Source: an uncultured Chloroflexota bacterium (GTDB lineage Bacteria > Chloroflexota > Chloroflexia > Chloroflexales > Roseiflexaceae). From it: a DNA stretch of 5,270 nucleotides. The first letter of the stretch is position 1. Each line of letters opens with the position of its first letter. The stretch spans positions 1 to 5,270 of the forward strand of contig CAIQIY010000447.1 of assembly GCA_903871975.1 (NCBI GenBank), in the 5' to 3' direction. A model generated the notes under the pieces. It was not told where the DNA came from. It saw only the letters and a list, made by a program, of their open reading frames with translations, and ran no database searches. The translations under genes were made by a program, and so were the position numbers. This document shows positions 1-5,270 of this stretch, one piece after another.

Positions 1-2
1 AC

Positions 3-677
3 TTCCTGTGTGCCTATGTCCGCGATCAGGGCTACGACCTGCGCTTCGCGCTCGAGCCCAAACCGAACGAACCACGTGGCGACATCTTCCTCGCTACCGT
101 CGGGGCGGCGCTGGGCTTCATCGCAACGCTCGATCACCCCGGGATGGTCGGCCTGAACCCCGAAGTGGCCCACGAGACGATGGCCGGATTGAACGTCCTG
201 CATGCCGTCGGTCAGGCGTGGGAGGCTGGCAAGCTCTTTCATATCGACCTGAATGACCAGGCGCCGGGGCGGTACGACCAGGATTTCCGCTTCGGCTCGG
301 TGAACATCAAACAGGCCTTCCTGCTCGTCAAGTTCCTCGAGGATGTCGGTTATGCGGGCAGCCGGCATTTCGATGCCCATGCGTATCGCACCGAGGATGC
401 CGCCGGCGTACGCGAGTTTGCGCGTGGTTGTATGCGCACCTACCTCATCCTCAAGGAGCGCGCTGCGCAGTTCAATGCCGATGCCGACATCCAGGCACTG
501 TTGGCCGAGATCCACGCCGACGACGGCGCGATGGCGCCATTTCAGGGTGCGTACACCGCGGCGCGCGCAGCAGCCCTCAAGGCCCATGCATTCGACCGCA
601 AGGCGCTCGGGGCACGCGGCCTGGCCTACGAACGCCTCGACCAGCTGACGATCGATCTTCTGCTCGGCGTGCGCTGA
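3..677 (+). CDS. xylA: Xylose isomerase, C-terminal part (5' end outside window)
   Basis: Xylose isomerase (EC 5.3.1.5) interconverts D-xylose and D-xylulose in the cytoplasm; relatives also act on glucose. The frame is open from the window edge and 224 residues remain before TGA. Matched to the Streptomyces enzyme from memory, about 163 N-terminal residues are missing, including the N-terminal catalytic His region. All metal and catalytic residues expected in this part are present at the right spacing: Glu18 and Lys20 (EPKPNEPRGD), Glu54 and His57 (NPEVAHE), Asp82 (HIDLN), Asp92 and Asp94 (YDQDFRFG), and Asp124 (RHFDAH). They correspond to E181, K183, E217, H220, D245, D255, D257 and D287. 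The signatures NPEVAHE, HIDLNDQ and RHFDAHAYRTED resemble Thermus-type rather than Streptomyces-type sequences as I recall them. The C-terminal arm (GLAYERLDQLTIDLLLG) is intact, so the gene looks functional. No other xylose gene is visible here. Confidence 0.96.
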   Translation, partial: FLCAYVRDQGYDLRFALEPKPNEPRGDIFLATVGAALGFIATLDHPGMVGLNPEVAHETMAGLNVLHAVGQAWEAGKLFHIDLNDQAPGRYDQDFRFGSVNIKQAFLLVKFLEDVGYAGSRHFDAHAYRTEDAAGVREFARGCMRTYLILKERAAQFNADADIQALLAEIHADDGAMAPFQGAYTAARAAALKAHAFDRKALGARGLAYERLDQLTIDLLLGVR

Positions 678-687
678 GTGTGCGATA

Positions 688-696
688 GGGTGAGGA
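688..696 (+). promoter_or_regulatory. Ribosome binding site for the DinB-like gene
   Basis: A purine-rich GGGTGAGGA lies in the 29-base gap after the xylose isomerase stop. Its core GAGGA ends 10 bases before the ATG at 707, slightly longer than ideal. It supports that ATG as the start and suggests translation from a transcript shared with the xylose isomerase gene. No convincing promoter fits in the gap. Confidence 0.55.
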
Positions 697-706
697 CGAG
701 CGACCG

Positions 707-1285
707 ATGACATTGCGACCCTCTGATCTCCGACTCGGCCAGCTCGGCGATGCGCTCTCGCAGGCGACCGAGCGCATCCGCGCGATGGTGCAGCCCCTCA
801 CGCCAGAGCAGCTGGAGTGGAAGCCCGACCCCGCAGCATGGAGCGCGGCCCAGGTCTTCGAGCATCTCACGCTGGTCAACGATGCGATCATCCGGCCGAT
901 CGAGGCACGCCTGGCCGGGCGCAGCCCATCGCTGGTCGAGCGCATCCCGCTGCTGCCGCTGCTCACCGGCTGGGGCGTACGGCGTGCAATGGAGGCGTTG
1001 GTGAGCTCGGGTGTTGCATTGCGCGCACCCCGCACGCTCACGCCGACGGCCCTGCCCGACGGTGTGCGCGTGCGCGATCGCTTCTTTGGTCGCCAGCAGC
1101 AGATTGTGGCGCTGGTGGCCCGTTGCGCCGAGCGCGACATCGGCGGCCAGGGGATCGGCATTCCCGGCGTGCCGTTGCTGTGCTACACCGTGCGCGATGC
1201 GCTGCGCGTCATGTTGTTTCACGAAGGGATCCATCTGGGCCAGCTCGCGGCGCTCATCCAGCACCCCGAGCTGCCGCGCGATTGA
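707..1285 (+). CDS. DinB-superfamily (DinB-like four-helix) protein
   Basis: This 192-residue protein has the hallmarks of the DinB-like superfamily, which forms four-helix bundles with a metal site made by three histidines. The first histidine is His53 in WSAAQVFEHL, preceded by the usual 'L.P.QL..KPDP.AWS' lead-in (residues 31-54). The other two are His172 and His176 in LFHEGIHLGQL, the HxxxH of the last helix. Family members include damage-inducible proteins of unknown function and metal-dependent thiol transferases (bacillithiol, mycothiol or glutathione-type); nothing here picks one. There is no signal peptide or membrane segment; it should be cytoplasmic. The start at 707 is the only early ATG, has an upstream ribosome binding site, and gives the usual length. 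It lies 29 bases after the xylose isomerase gene on the same strand and may be co-transcribed, although no functional link is known. The family call is firm; the activity is unknown. Confidence 0.85.
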   Translation: MTLRPSDLRLGQLGDALSQATERIRAMVQPLTPEQLEWKPDPAAWSAAQVFEHLTLVNDAIIRPIEARLAGRSPSLVERIPLLPLLTGWGVRRAMEALVSSGVALRAPRTLTPTALPDGVRVRDRFFGRQQQIVALVARCAERDIGGQGIGIPGVPLLCYTVRDALRVMLFHEGIHLGQLAALIQHPELPRD

Positions 1286-1300
1286 GCCGCCGGCACGCGC

Positions 1301-2590
1301 TCACTCGCGGGGTGGGCGCCGCCAGCGCCAGCGGATGAACGGACGCATGCGCCGGAGCCGCGCGCCGAGTGTGTGCCGGATCGTCGGGCGTGGCTCGCCG
1401 CGGGTACGCCGCCGCGCGCCGATCATGCGGTACAGCAACGATGGCCGGCTGAACTCGGGTGGCTCCAGCGCCAGCTGCTCCAGCAGCACCCGCGCGATGG
1501 CGAAGGCACCGTCGCGCGGGACTGCGTCGGCGAGCGCTGCCACGCTGGCGGCATAGACCGCCGGCTCGCGCAGCTCGGCGATCGCTGCGACAACCTGGGC
1601 GATGCTCGGGCAGAATCGCCCCAGGTTGCGATCGACCACAAAATCGATGTTGCCGTGCTCCTGCAGCCCGACCGCCTGGGTGACCAGCACCGGGCGCCGC
1701 ATCACCAGCGCCTCCATCAAGGTACCCGGCCCGGCTTTGGTGACGACCAGGTCGGCGGCGGCCATCAAGGCTTCCATGTTGTCGACGAAGCCGTAGATGT
1801 GCACCAGTGCGCCGAGATTGGCGGCTTCGAGGTCGCTGCGCAGCACCGTGTTGCGCCCGGTGACGACGAGCAACTGGACATCGGGTGCCGCAGTCGCGAT
1901 GGCCCGCACCGTCGCGCCCAAGTTGCCCGAGCCGACGCCGCCGCTGGTGAGCAGCACGGTGAACGGGGCTGCTGCGATGCCGAGTTGCGCGCGGGCAGAC
2001 GCCTGACTGTGCTCGTACTCGGTGAACTTGGGATGCACCGGAAAGCCGGTGGTGAGCAGCCGCTCGGGCACGAGGCCCGCAGCGCGTTGCCGCTGATACG
2101 CCTCCTCGGTCGGGACAATGCACAACTCGGCGGCCGGATCGGCCCAGGCCGCGTGCAGGCTCACGAGGTCGGTCACGACCGTGACGAAGCGGAACGAGAG
2201 CCGATACGTGCGCCGCGTGCTGGCGATCAGCCGATTCGACAGCGGATGGACCGAAACGACCAGTGCCGGGCGGATCTCTTCGAGGACGCGCAGGATGTTG
2301 CGGTGTGCCCCGAGGTAGACCATCTGCGACAGCACGTCGACGCGCCGCCGGCCGTCGGTGGCGCGGAACAGCGCGTTGAAGACCGGCAACCACCGCGTCG
2401 ACAGGTGATCATAGAGGTCGGGCGCATCGCGCACGACCGGCAGGCCGGTGCTGGTGAGCAGGTCGACGATGTGGCAGCTCACCCGATCGCCGACGAGCCG
2501 CGCGATGGCGGCGGCGATGGCGACGGCGCCCGAACGATGGCCACCACCGGTATCCGAGATGGCGAACAGGATCCGCGGCTCAGTACTCAC
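1301..2590 (-). CDS. GT28-type glycosyltransferase, MGDG synthase / processive diacylglycerol glucosyltransferase-like
   Basis: Predicted to transfer a sugar from a nucleotide sugar to a lipid acceptor at the inner face of the cytoplasmic membrane. With the GTG start it has 429 residues. The N-terminal domain (about 5-185) resembles the MGDG-synthase domain, with the glycine loop TGGGHRSGA (Gly15-17, His18). The C-terminal domain (about 205-375) resembles the GT28 nucleotide-sugar domain: SGGVGSG at 216-222, GFVDNM at 267-272, and the donor-binding TKAGPGTLMEAL at 284-295 with Glu293. Known relatives include plant MGD1 and Bacillus UgtP; MurG is a more distant cousin. The protein ends in an unusually Arg/Trp-rich tail (about 390-429). 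GTG at 2590 is preferred over ATG at 2635 because AAAGGGAG sits six bases upstream, the glycine-loop strand starts immediately after, and the extra 15 residues look non-conserved. It is the last gene of the minus-strand cluster, 64 bases after the aminotransferase. Donor and acceptor are unknown; polyprenyl-phosphate-linked sugar is an alternative acceptor. Confidence 0.88.
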   Translation of the reverse strand: MSTEPRILFAISDTGGGHRSGAVAIAAAIARLVGDRVSCHIVDLLTSTGLPVVRDAPDLYDHLSTRWLPVFNALFRATDGRRRVDVLSQMVYLGAHRNILRVLEEIRPALVVSVHPLSNRLIASTRRTYRLSFRFVTVVTDLVSLHAAWADPAAELCIVPTEEAYQRQRAAGLVPERLLTTGFPVHPKFTEYEHSQASARAQLGIAAAPFTVLLTSGGVGSGNLGATVRAIATAAPDVQLLVVTGRNTVLRSDLEAANLGALVHIYGFVDNMEALMAAADLVVTKAGPGTLMEALVMRRPVLVTQAVGLQEHGNIDFVVDRNLGRFCPSIAQVVAAIAELREPAVYAASVAALADAVPRDGAFAIARVLLEQLALEPPEFSRPSLLYRMIGARRRTRGEPRPTIRHTLGARLRRMRPFIRWRWRRPPRE

Positions 2591-2596
2591 CGTGCG

Positions 2597-2604
2597 CTCC
2601 CTTT
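2597..2604 (-). promoter_or_regulatory. Ribosome binding site deciding the GTG start at 2590
   Basis: Read on the minus strand, AAAGGGAG is followed by six bases and then GTG (2590-2588). This is the best ribosome binding site near this gene. The alternative in-frame ATG at 2635 has no comparable purine run before it. The site therefore shortens the protein by 15 residues relative to the longest reading. Confidence 0.7.
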
Positions 2605-2617
2605 GATCGTGCCTGGC

Positions 2618-2631
2618 GGCGGTGTGCCGCC
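2618..2631. other. Small GC-rich hairpin in the gap before the GT28-type gene
   Basis: GGCGG and CCGCC form a perfect five-base-pair stem around a four-base loop (TGTG on the plus strand). It lies in the 64-base gap between the aminotransferase stop and the glycosyltransferase start. No T-run follows on the minus strand, so it is not a convincing intrinsic terminator. It could be a weak mRNA stability or pausing element, or chance in GC-rich DNA. No clear promoter was seen in this gap. Confidence 0.22.
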
Positions 2632-2654
2632 CCATATCGTCGTCGCCTGGCGCA

Positions 2655-3779
2655 TCAGCGGGTGGCGAACCGCGCGCATGCTGCGCGGGTCGCCGCGATC
2701 ACCGCCGCTACCTCGTCGTCGGTCAGCTCCGGGAAGAGCGGCAGCGAGAGCACCTGGCGCGCGGCGTCATCGGTGTTGGGGGCATGGTTCGGCGCGAGCT
2801 GGCGATAGATCGGCTGGGCATATGCCGGCGCCGGGTAATGGATCTCGCAGCCGATGCCGGCCTGGCGCAGTGCCGCCATCACGGCATCGCGCTGTGGATG
2901 GCGCACGACATACAGGTGGTACACATGGTACGCCGCCGGATGGGCCGCCGGCAAGGTCAGGCCCGTATCCGCCAGCGCGGCAGTATAGCGCGCCGCAATC
3001 ACCCGCCGGCGCTCCGTCCACGCCGGCAGGTGCGACAACTTGGCATGCAGCACCGCTGCCTGCAGCTCATCGAGCCGCGAGTTCATCCCATGCGCATCGC
3101 GCGTCTCGTACTTGCGCTCCCAGCCGTACTGGCGCAGGCGGCGCAGCCGCTCCGCCAGCTGCGGGTCGTCGGTCACGATCGCGCCACCGTCGCCCAGCGC
3201 GCCCAGATTCTTCGTCGGGTAGAAGCTGAAACACCCGCAGTTGCCATAACTACCGGCCGATCGACCGCGCCAGCGTGCTGCATGTGCCTGGGCGGCATCC
3301 TCGACCACCGGCACGCCATGGCGCCGCGCCACATCGCTGATCGCGTCCATATCCGCCATCTGGCCGTACAGATGCACCACGATCACCGCCCGCGTGCGCG
3401 GGGTGAAGGCCGCCGCCAGCGCAGCCGGATCCATCGTCAACGTCACAGGATCGACATCGACATAGACTGGCCGCGCGCCCAACGCCAGCGTCGCGATCGT
3501 CTGATAGACCGATGCATTCGCCACCGTGATGACTTCGTCGCCCGCCGCGACGCCCAGCGCCGCCAGCGCCAGCTGCAGCGCCTCGGTACCATTCGCCACG
3601 CCGACGCAGTCCGCCACGCCACACGCCGCAGCAAACGCCGCCTCGAACGCCCGCACCTCCGGGCCGAGGACGTACCAGCCACTCGCGATGACGCGCGCCG
3701 TCGCCGCGTGCATCGCCGCATGCATCGCCGCGTGCTGGCGGCGCAGATCGCCGAATGGCACCTCGATCGATGTCAGCAT
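2655..3779 (-). CDS. DegT/DnrJ/EryC1/StrS-family PLP-dependent sugar aminotransferase
   Basis: Predicted to convert a nucleotide-linked keto-sugar to an amino-sugar using PLP and an amino donor, usually glutamate, in the cytoplasm. At 374 residues it has normal family length. Visible landmarks in order: SGWYVLGPEV (33-42); the phosphate-binding NGTEAL (63-68); VHLYGQMADMD (135-145); VEDAAQAH with Asp161, which would hold the PLP pyridine nitrogen, and Gln164 (159-166); the catalytic Lys190 in SFYPTKNLGALGDGG (185-199); MNSRLDELQAA; and IHYPAPAYAQP near the end. From memory the overall pattern is closest to dTDP-3-keto-6-deoxyhexose 3-aminotransferases (FdtB/QdtB/TylB-like), so a 3-amino sugar is a reasonable guess, not a demonstrated one. 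The start ATG lies 7 bases beyond the upstream stop and has a good ribosome binding site. An unusual His/Met/Ala repeat occupies residues about 15-26. No companion 4,6-dehydratase or ketoisomerase is in the window. Confidence 0.93.
   Translation of the reverse strand: MLTSIEVPFGDLRRQHAAMHAAMHAATARVIASGWYVLGPEVRAFEAAFAAACGVADCVGVANGTEALQLALAALGVAAGDEVITVANASVYQTIATLALGARPVYVDVDPVTLTMDPAALAAAFTPRTRAVIVVHLYGQMADMDAISDVARRHGVPVVEDAAQAHAARWRGRSAGSYGNCGCFSFYPTKNLGALGDGGAIVTDDPQLAERLRRLRQYGWERKYETRDAHGMNSRLDELQAAVLHAKLSHLPAWTERRRVIAARYTAALADTGLTLPAAHPAAYHVYHLYVVRHPQRDAVMAALRQAGIGCEIHYPAPAYAQPIYRQLAPNHAPNTDDAARQVLSLPLFPELTDDEVAAVIAATRAACARFATR
3702..3737. repeat. Three 12-base tandem units inside the aminotransferase gene
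   Basis: Three consecutive 12-base units are visible on the plus strand: CGCCGCGTGCAT, CGCCGCATGCAT and CGCCGCGTGCTG. On the coding strand they specify the run QHAAMHAAMHAA in the N-terminal helix of the aminotransferase (about residues 15-26). The units are in frame, so a change in copy number would add or remove four residues (roughly one helical turn) without a frameshift. Confidence 0.75.
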
Positions 3780-3784
3780 CGTTG

Positions 3785-3790
3785 CCTCAC
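3785..3790 (-). promoter_or_regulatory. Ribosome binding site of the aminotransferase gene, overlapping the epimerase stop codon
   Basis: On the minus strand the bases read GTGAGG, then five bases, then the ATG at 3779. The TGA inside this site (3789-3787) is the stop codon of the upstream epimerase-like gene. Ribosomes finishing the epimerase therefore arrive exactly at the next initiation site, which points to translational coupling and a shared transcript. Confidence 0.7.
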
Positions 3791-4779
3791 CAGTAATGCC
3801 CGCGTTCGCAGCGATAGAACGCCAGCGTGCGCAGCAACCCCTCGCGGAGCGTCACTGCCGGTCGCCAGCCCAGCCGCTCGCGGATCAGGCGGTCATCGGC
3901 GTAATAATCACCGATGTCGATCATCTTGCGCTCTGGCGGGAAGGCGACCAGCCGATACTGCCCCTGGCCGGCGAGCTCGACCAGCAGCGCCGCCAGCTCG
4001 GCCAGGCTGATCCGCTCGTCGGCGCCGAGATTGAAGACCTGACCATCGGCTGCCGGCGTTGCCCCCGCCAGCAACAACGCTTCGACAGCATCATCGACAT
4101 ACGTAAAATCACGCAACTGGGTACCGTCGCCAAAGACCTCGATCGCCTCGCCGTCGATGATGCGCCGCAGCCAGATGCCAAGAAATGTCTGACGTGCGTC
4201 CCGCACGCGCATCCGCGGCCCGATCGTGTTGGTCAGCCGCAAGGCGCAGGCACGAATGCCATACACGCGCTGATACAGGATGTGATACCACTCGCCGGCC
4301 ATCTTGTTGATGCCATTGACGTCCGTCGGCTGCAACAGATGCCGTTCGTCGACCGGCAGATACTCGGGTTTGCCATAAATCTGGCGCGTCGAGGCGTACA
4401 CGATCTTCAGTTGCGGGTTCTGCTGGCGCACGGCCTCGAGGATGGTGAGCTGCGCCCGACACTTGATGTCGAGATCGGCGAAGGGGTCAGTCATCGAATC
4501 CAGGTGGGCCGTCTGGCCCGCCAGATTGAACAGAACATCGCGGCCCTGGACCAGATAAGCCATCGAGTAGCTGTCGCGCACATCGGCGATATTCACCGTG
4601 ACCTGCTGCTCGATGCCGTGGATGTTGCGCAGATTGCCACCATAGTGCGGGATGAGCGAGTCGACCAGTGTCACGCGCGCACCGGCAGCCACCAGGCGAT
4701 GGGCCAGGTTCGAGCCGATGAAGCCGAGCCCGCCGGTGATCAGCACATCAGCATCACGGTAGTGCGTCGCGGTGTTCAT
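3787..4779 (-). CDS. NAD-dependent epimerase/dehydratase-family protein (extended SDR) with Asn in place of the catalytic Tyr
   Basis: A 330-residue extended short-chain dehydrogenase/reductase, predicted to act on a nucleotide sugar in the cytoplasm. The N-terminal Rossmann fold carries TGGLGFIGSN with the GxxGxxG glycines Gly16, Gly19 and Gly22. NLAGQTAHLDSM follows in the middle; then YASTRQIYG, in which Thr131 matches the catalytic Ser/Thr; RLTNTIGPR; RDFTYVDDAVEALLLA; and FNLGADE near the C-terminus. The YxxxK motif is changed: the residues read NGINK, with Asn155 where Tyr is expected and Lys159 kept. I recall relatives annotated as NAD-dependent epimerases with the same DVNGINKMAGE block, so this may be a family trait rather than a mutation. 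The ATG at 4779 overlaps the upstream TGA as ATGA, and the Rossmann motif begins at once. The longer reading from 5052 would cross most of the neighbouring glycosyltransferase. The product is uncertain: epimerase is the family label, and other keto-sugar chemistry is possible. Confidence 0.9.
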   Translation of the reverse strand: MNTATHYRDADVLITGGLGFIGSNLAHRLVAAGARVTLVDSLIPHYGGNLRNIHGIEQQVTVNIADVRDSYSMAYLVQGRDVLFNLAGQTAHLDSMTDPFADLDIKCRAQLTILEAVRQQNPQLKIVYASTRQIYGKPEYLPVDERHLLQPTDVNGINKMAGEWYHILYQRVYGIRACALRLTNTIGPRMRVRDARQTFLGIWLRRIIDGEAIEVFGDGTQLRDFTYVDDAVEALLLAGATPAADGQVFNLGADERISLAELAALLVELAGQGQYRLVAFPPERKMIDIGDYYADDRLIRERLGWRPAVTLREGLLRTLAFYRCERGHYW

Positions 4780-5270
4780 GAGTGTTCCCGCTGGCCACGG
4801 GGCCGTAGATGCTCGCGCCGGACGACCAGCTTCCACCACAGGGCAATCAGTTGGACACCGGTACGCCACAGGCGTGGCAGATTGAAGAACTGGCTCTGGC
4901 CATAGGTGCGATGGTAATGATGCACCGGAACCTCGGCGAAGCGATGGCCGGCATCCTGGAGCTTCTTGACGAGCTCGAGGCAAATCGTGCCGCTGTCGGA
5001 TTCCAGATCGATCGTGGCGAGCGCATCGCGGCGGATCAGGCGGAAGTCGCAATCCACATCGCGCAACCGAAAACCAAACAAGAACTTGACGACATGGTGA
5101 TAGACGCGCCCGATGATCACCCGATGGAGCGGATCGCTGCGATCGATCTTCCAGCCATTGACCACTGCGACATCGGGCGTGAGCGCAGCCAGCAGCTGCT
5201 TGAGCTCGCGGGGATCATACTGGGCGTCGCCGTCGGTATAGAACACCAGGTCGCGGGTCGCGCGGGCCGC
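4776..5270 (-). CDS. Family 2 glycosyltransferase, C-terminal part (5' end outside window)
   Basis: Predicted inverting GT2-family enzyme of the dolichol-phosphate-mannose-synthase-like kind, transferring a sugar from a nucleotide donor, often to a polyprenyl phosphate, at the cytoplasmic membrane face. The frame is open to the right window edge and 164 residues are visible. The fragment starts in the nucleotide-binding half: VFYTDGDAQYDP carries the metal-binding DxD (Asp13-Gly-Asp15 of the fragment). It continues through LFGFRLRDVDCDFRLIRRDAL, SGTICLELVKKLQDAG and EVPVHHYHRTYGQSQFF, all typical of this group. It ends with LWWKLVVRREHL and a short polar tail. No paired C-terminal membrane helices are seen, unlike GtrB or full DPM synthases, so the enzyme is probably peripheral. 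Roughly 90-100 N-terminal residues should lie beyond the edge. It is the first visible gene of the minus-strand cluster; its stop overlaps the epimerase start by four bases (ATGA). Confidence 0.9.
   Translation of the reverse strand, partial: AARATRDLVFYTDGDAQYDPRELKQLLAALTPDVAVVNGWKIDRSDPLHRVIIGRVYHHVVKFLFGFRLRDVDCDFRLIRRDALATIDLESDSGTICLELVKKLQDAGHRFAEVPVHHYHRTYGQSQFFNLPRLWRTGVQLIALWWKLVVRREHLRPRGQREHS

Noticed and set aside
1272..1300. Inverted repeats around the convergent stops as a bidirectional terminator.
   Set aside because: The stems are only five base pairs with long loops, mutually exclusive, partly within the coding end, and without T-runs on either strand.
1074..1585. Two copies of the octamer GCGATCGC (1074-1081 and 1578-1585), reminiscent of the cyanobacterial HIP1 repeat.
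   Set aside because: Only two copies were noticed in over 5 kb, both inside coding sequence. Palindromes built from CG and GATC are expected at this base composition, so this is no evidence for a cyanobacterial origin or a repeat family.
1254..2393. A 379-codon minus-strand open frame overlapping the GT28-type gene in another frame.
   Set aside because: It lies in an alternative frame of the real gene, is dominated by Arg, Ala and Gly, and overlaps the end of the DinB-like gene. The frame of the 429-residue glycosyltransferase carries all the conserved motifs.
2591..2635. ATG at 2635 as start of the GT28-type glycosyltransferase.
   Set aside because: It lacks a good ribosome binding site and adds 15 polar residues before the family's N-terminal strand. 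GTG at 2590 has AAAGGGAG at ideal spacing. The ATG remains possible but less likely.
1373..3229. A 618-codon open frame on the plus strand, antisense to the GT28-type glycosyltransferase and the aminotransferase.
   Set aside because: The translation is rich in Arg, Ala, Pro, Gly and Asp without any recognisable domain, and it runs across two well-supported minus-strand genes and the gap between them. Long antisense open frames are expected in GC-rich coding DNA.
2622..4905. Two further long plus-strand open frames (2622-4010 and 3526-4905) opposite the aminotransferase and epimerase genes.
   Set aside because: They overlap each other and genes with clear catalytic motifs, show low-complexity Arg/His/Ala composition, and have no family signature. 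They are shadows of the real genes.
4780..5052. A 91-residue N-terminal extension of the epimerase-like protein from an ATG at 5052.
   Set aside because: The extension would overlap most of the visible GT2 gene, has Pro/Arg/Ser-rich sequence with no family similarity, and the Rossmann GxxGxxG starts right after the ATG at 4779, which overlaps the upstream stop as ATGA.

Overview
This is GC-rich bacterial DNA, densely coding, with no RNA genes, insertion sequences, CRISPR arrays or gene-free stretches over 300 bases. The organism cannot be fixed from the sequence alone. The high GC, and a xylose isomerase that reads like the Thermus-type branch of the short (class I) family (HIDLNDQ, RHFDAHA), would suit Chloroflexota or a similar deep-branching thermophile-related lineage. 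An actinobacterium is less likely but not excluded.

Layout: the left quarter runs on the plus strand. It holds the C-terminal 224 residues of a xylose isomerase (cut by the window edge), then, 29 bases later, a complete DinB-superfamily protein. The remaining three quarters run on the minus strand as an apparent four-gene operon. Read in the direction of transcription it contains a family 2 glycosyltransferase (cut by the right edge), an NAD-dependent sugar epimerase/dehydratase-like SDR, a DegT/DnrJ/EryC1/StrS-type PLP sugar aminotransferase, and a GT28-type glycosyltransferase resembling monogalactosyl/glucosyl-diacylglycerol synthases. The two transcription units converge with only 15 bases between their stop codons.

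How the genes may work together: the first three minus-strand genes are tightly packed (a 4-base ATGA overlap, then a 7-base gap in which the upstream stop codon lies inside the next gene's ribosome binding site). The fourth follows after 64 bases. Together they look like part of a pathway that modifies a nucleotide sugar (SDR plus aminotransferase) and transfers sugars onto a lipid or polyprenyl carrier (GT2, GT28), i.e. a cell-envelope aminoglycolipid or glycan. The sugar and acceptor cannot be deduced from this window. The most interesting detail is that the SDR has asparagine where the family's catalytic tyrosine should be. I found no sign of a wholly new kind of system; the novelty, if any, lies in the chemistry of this sugar operon.
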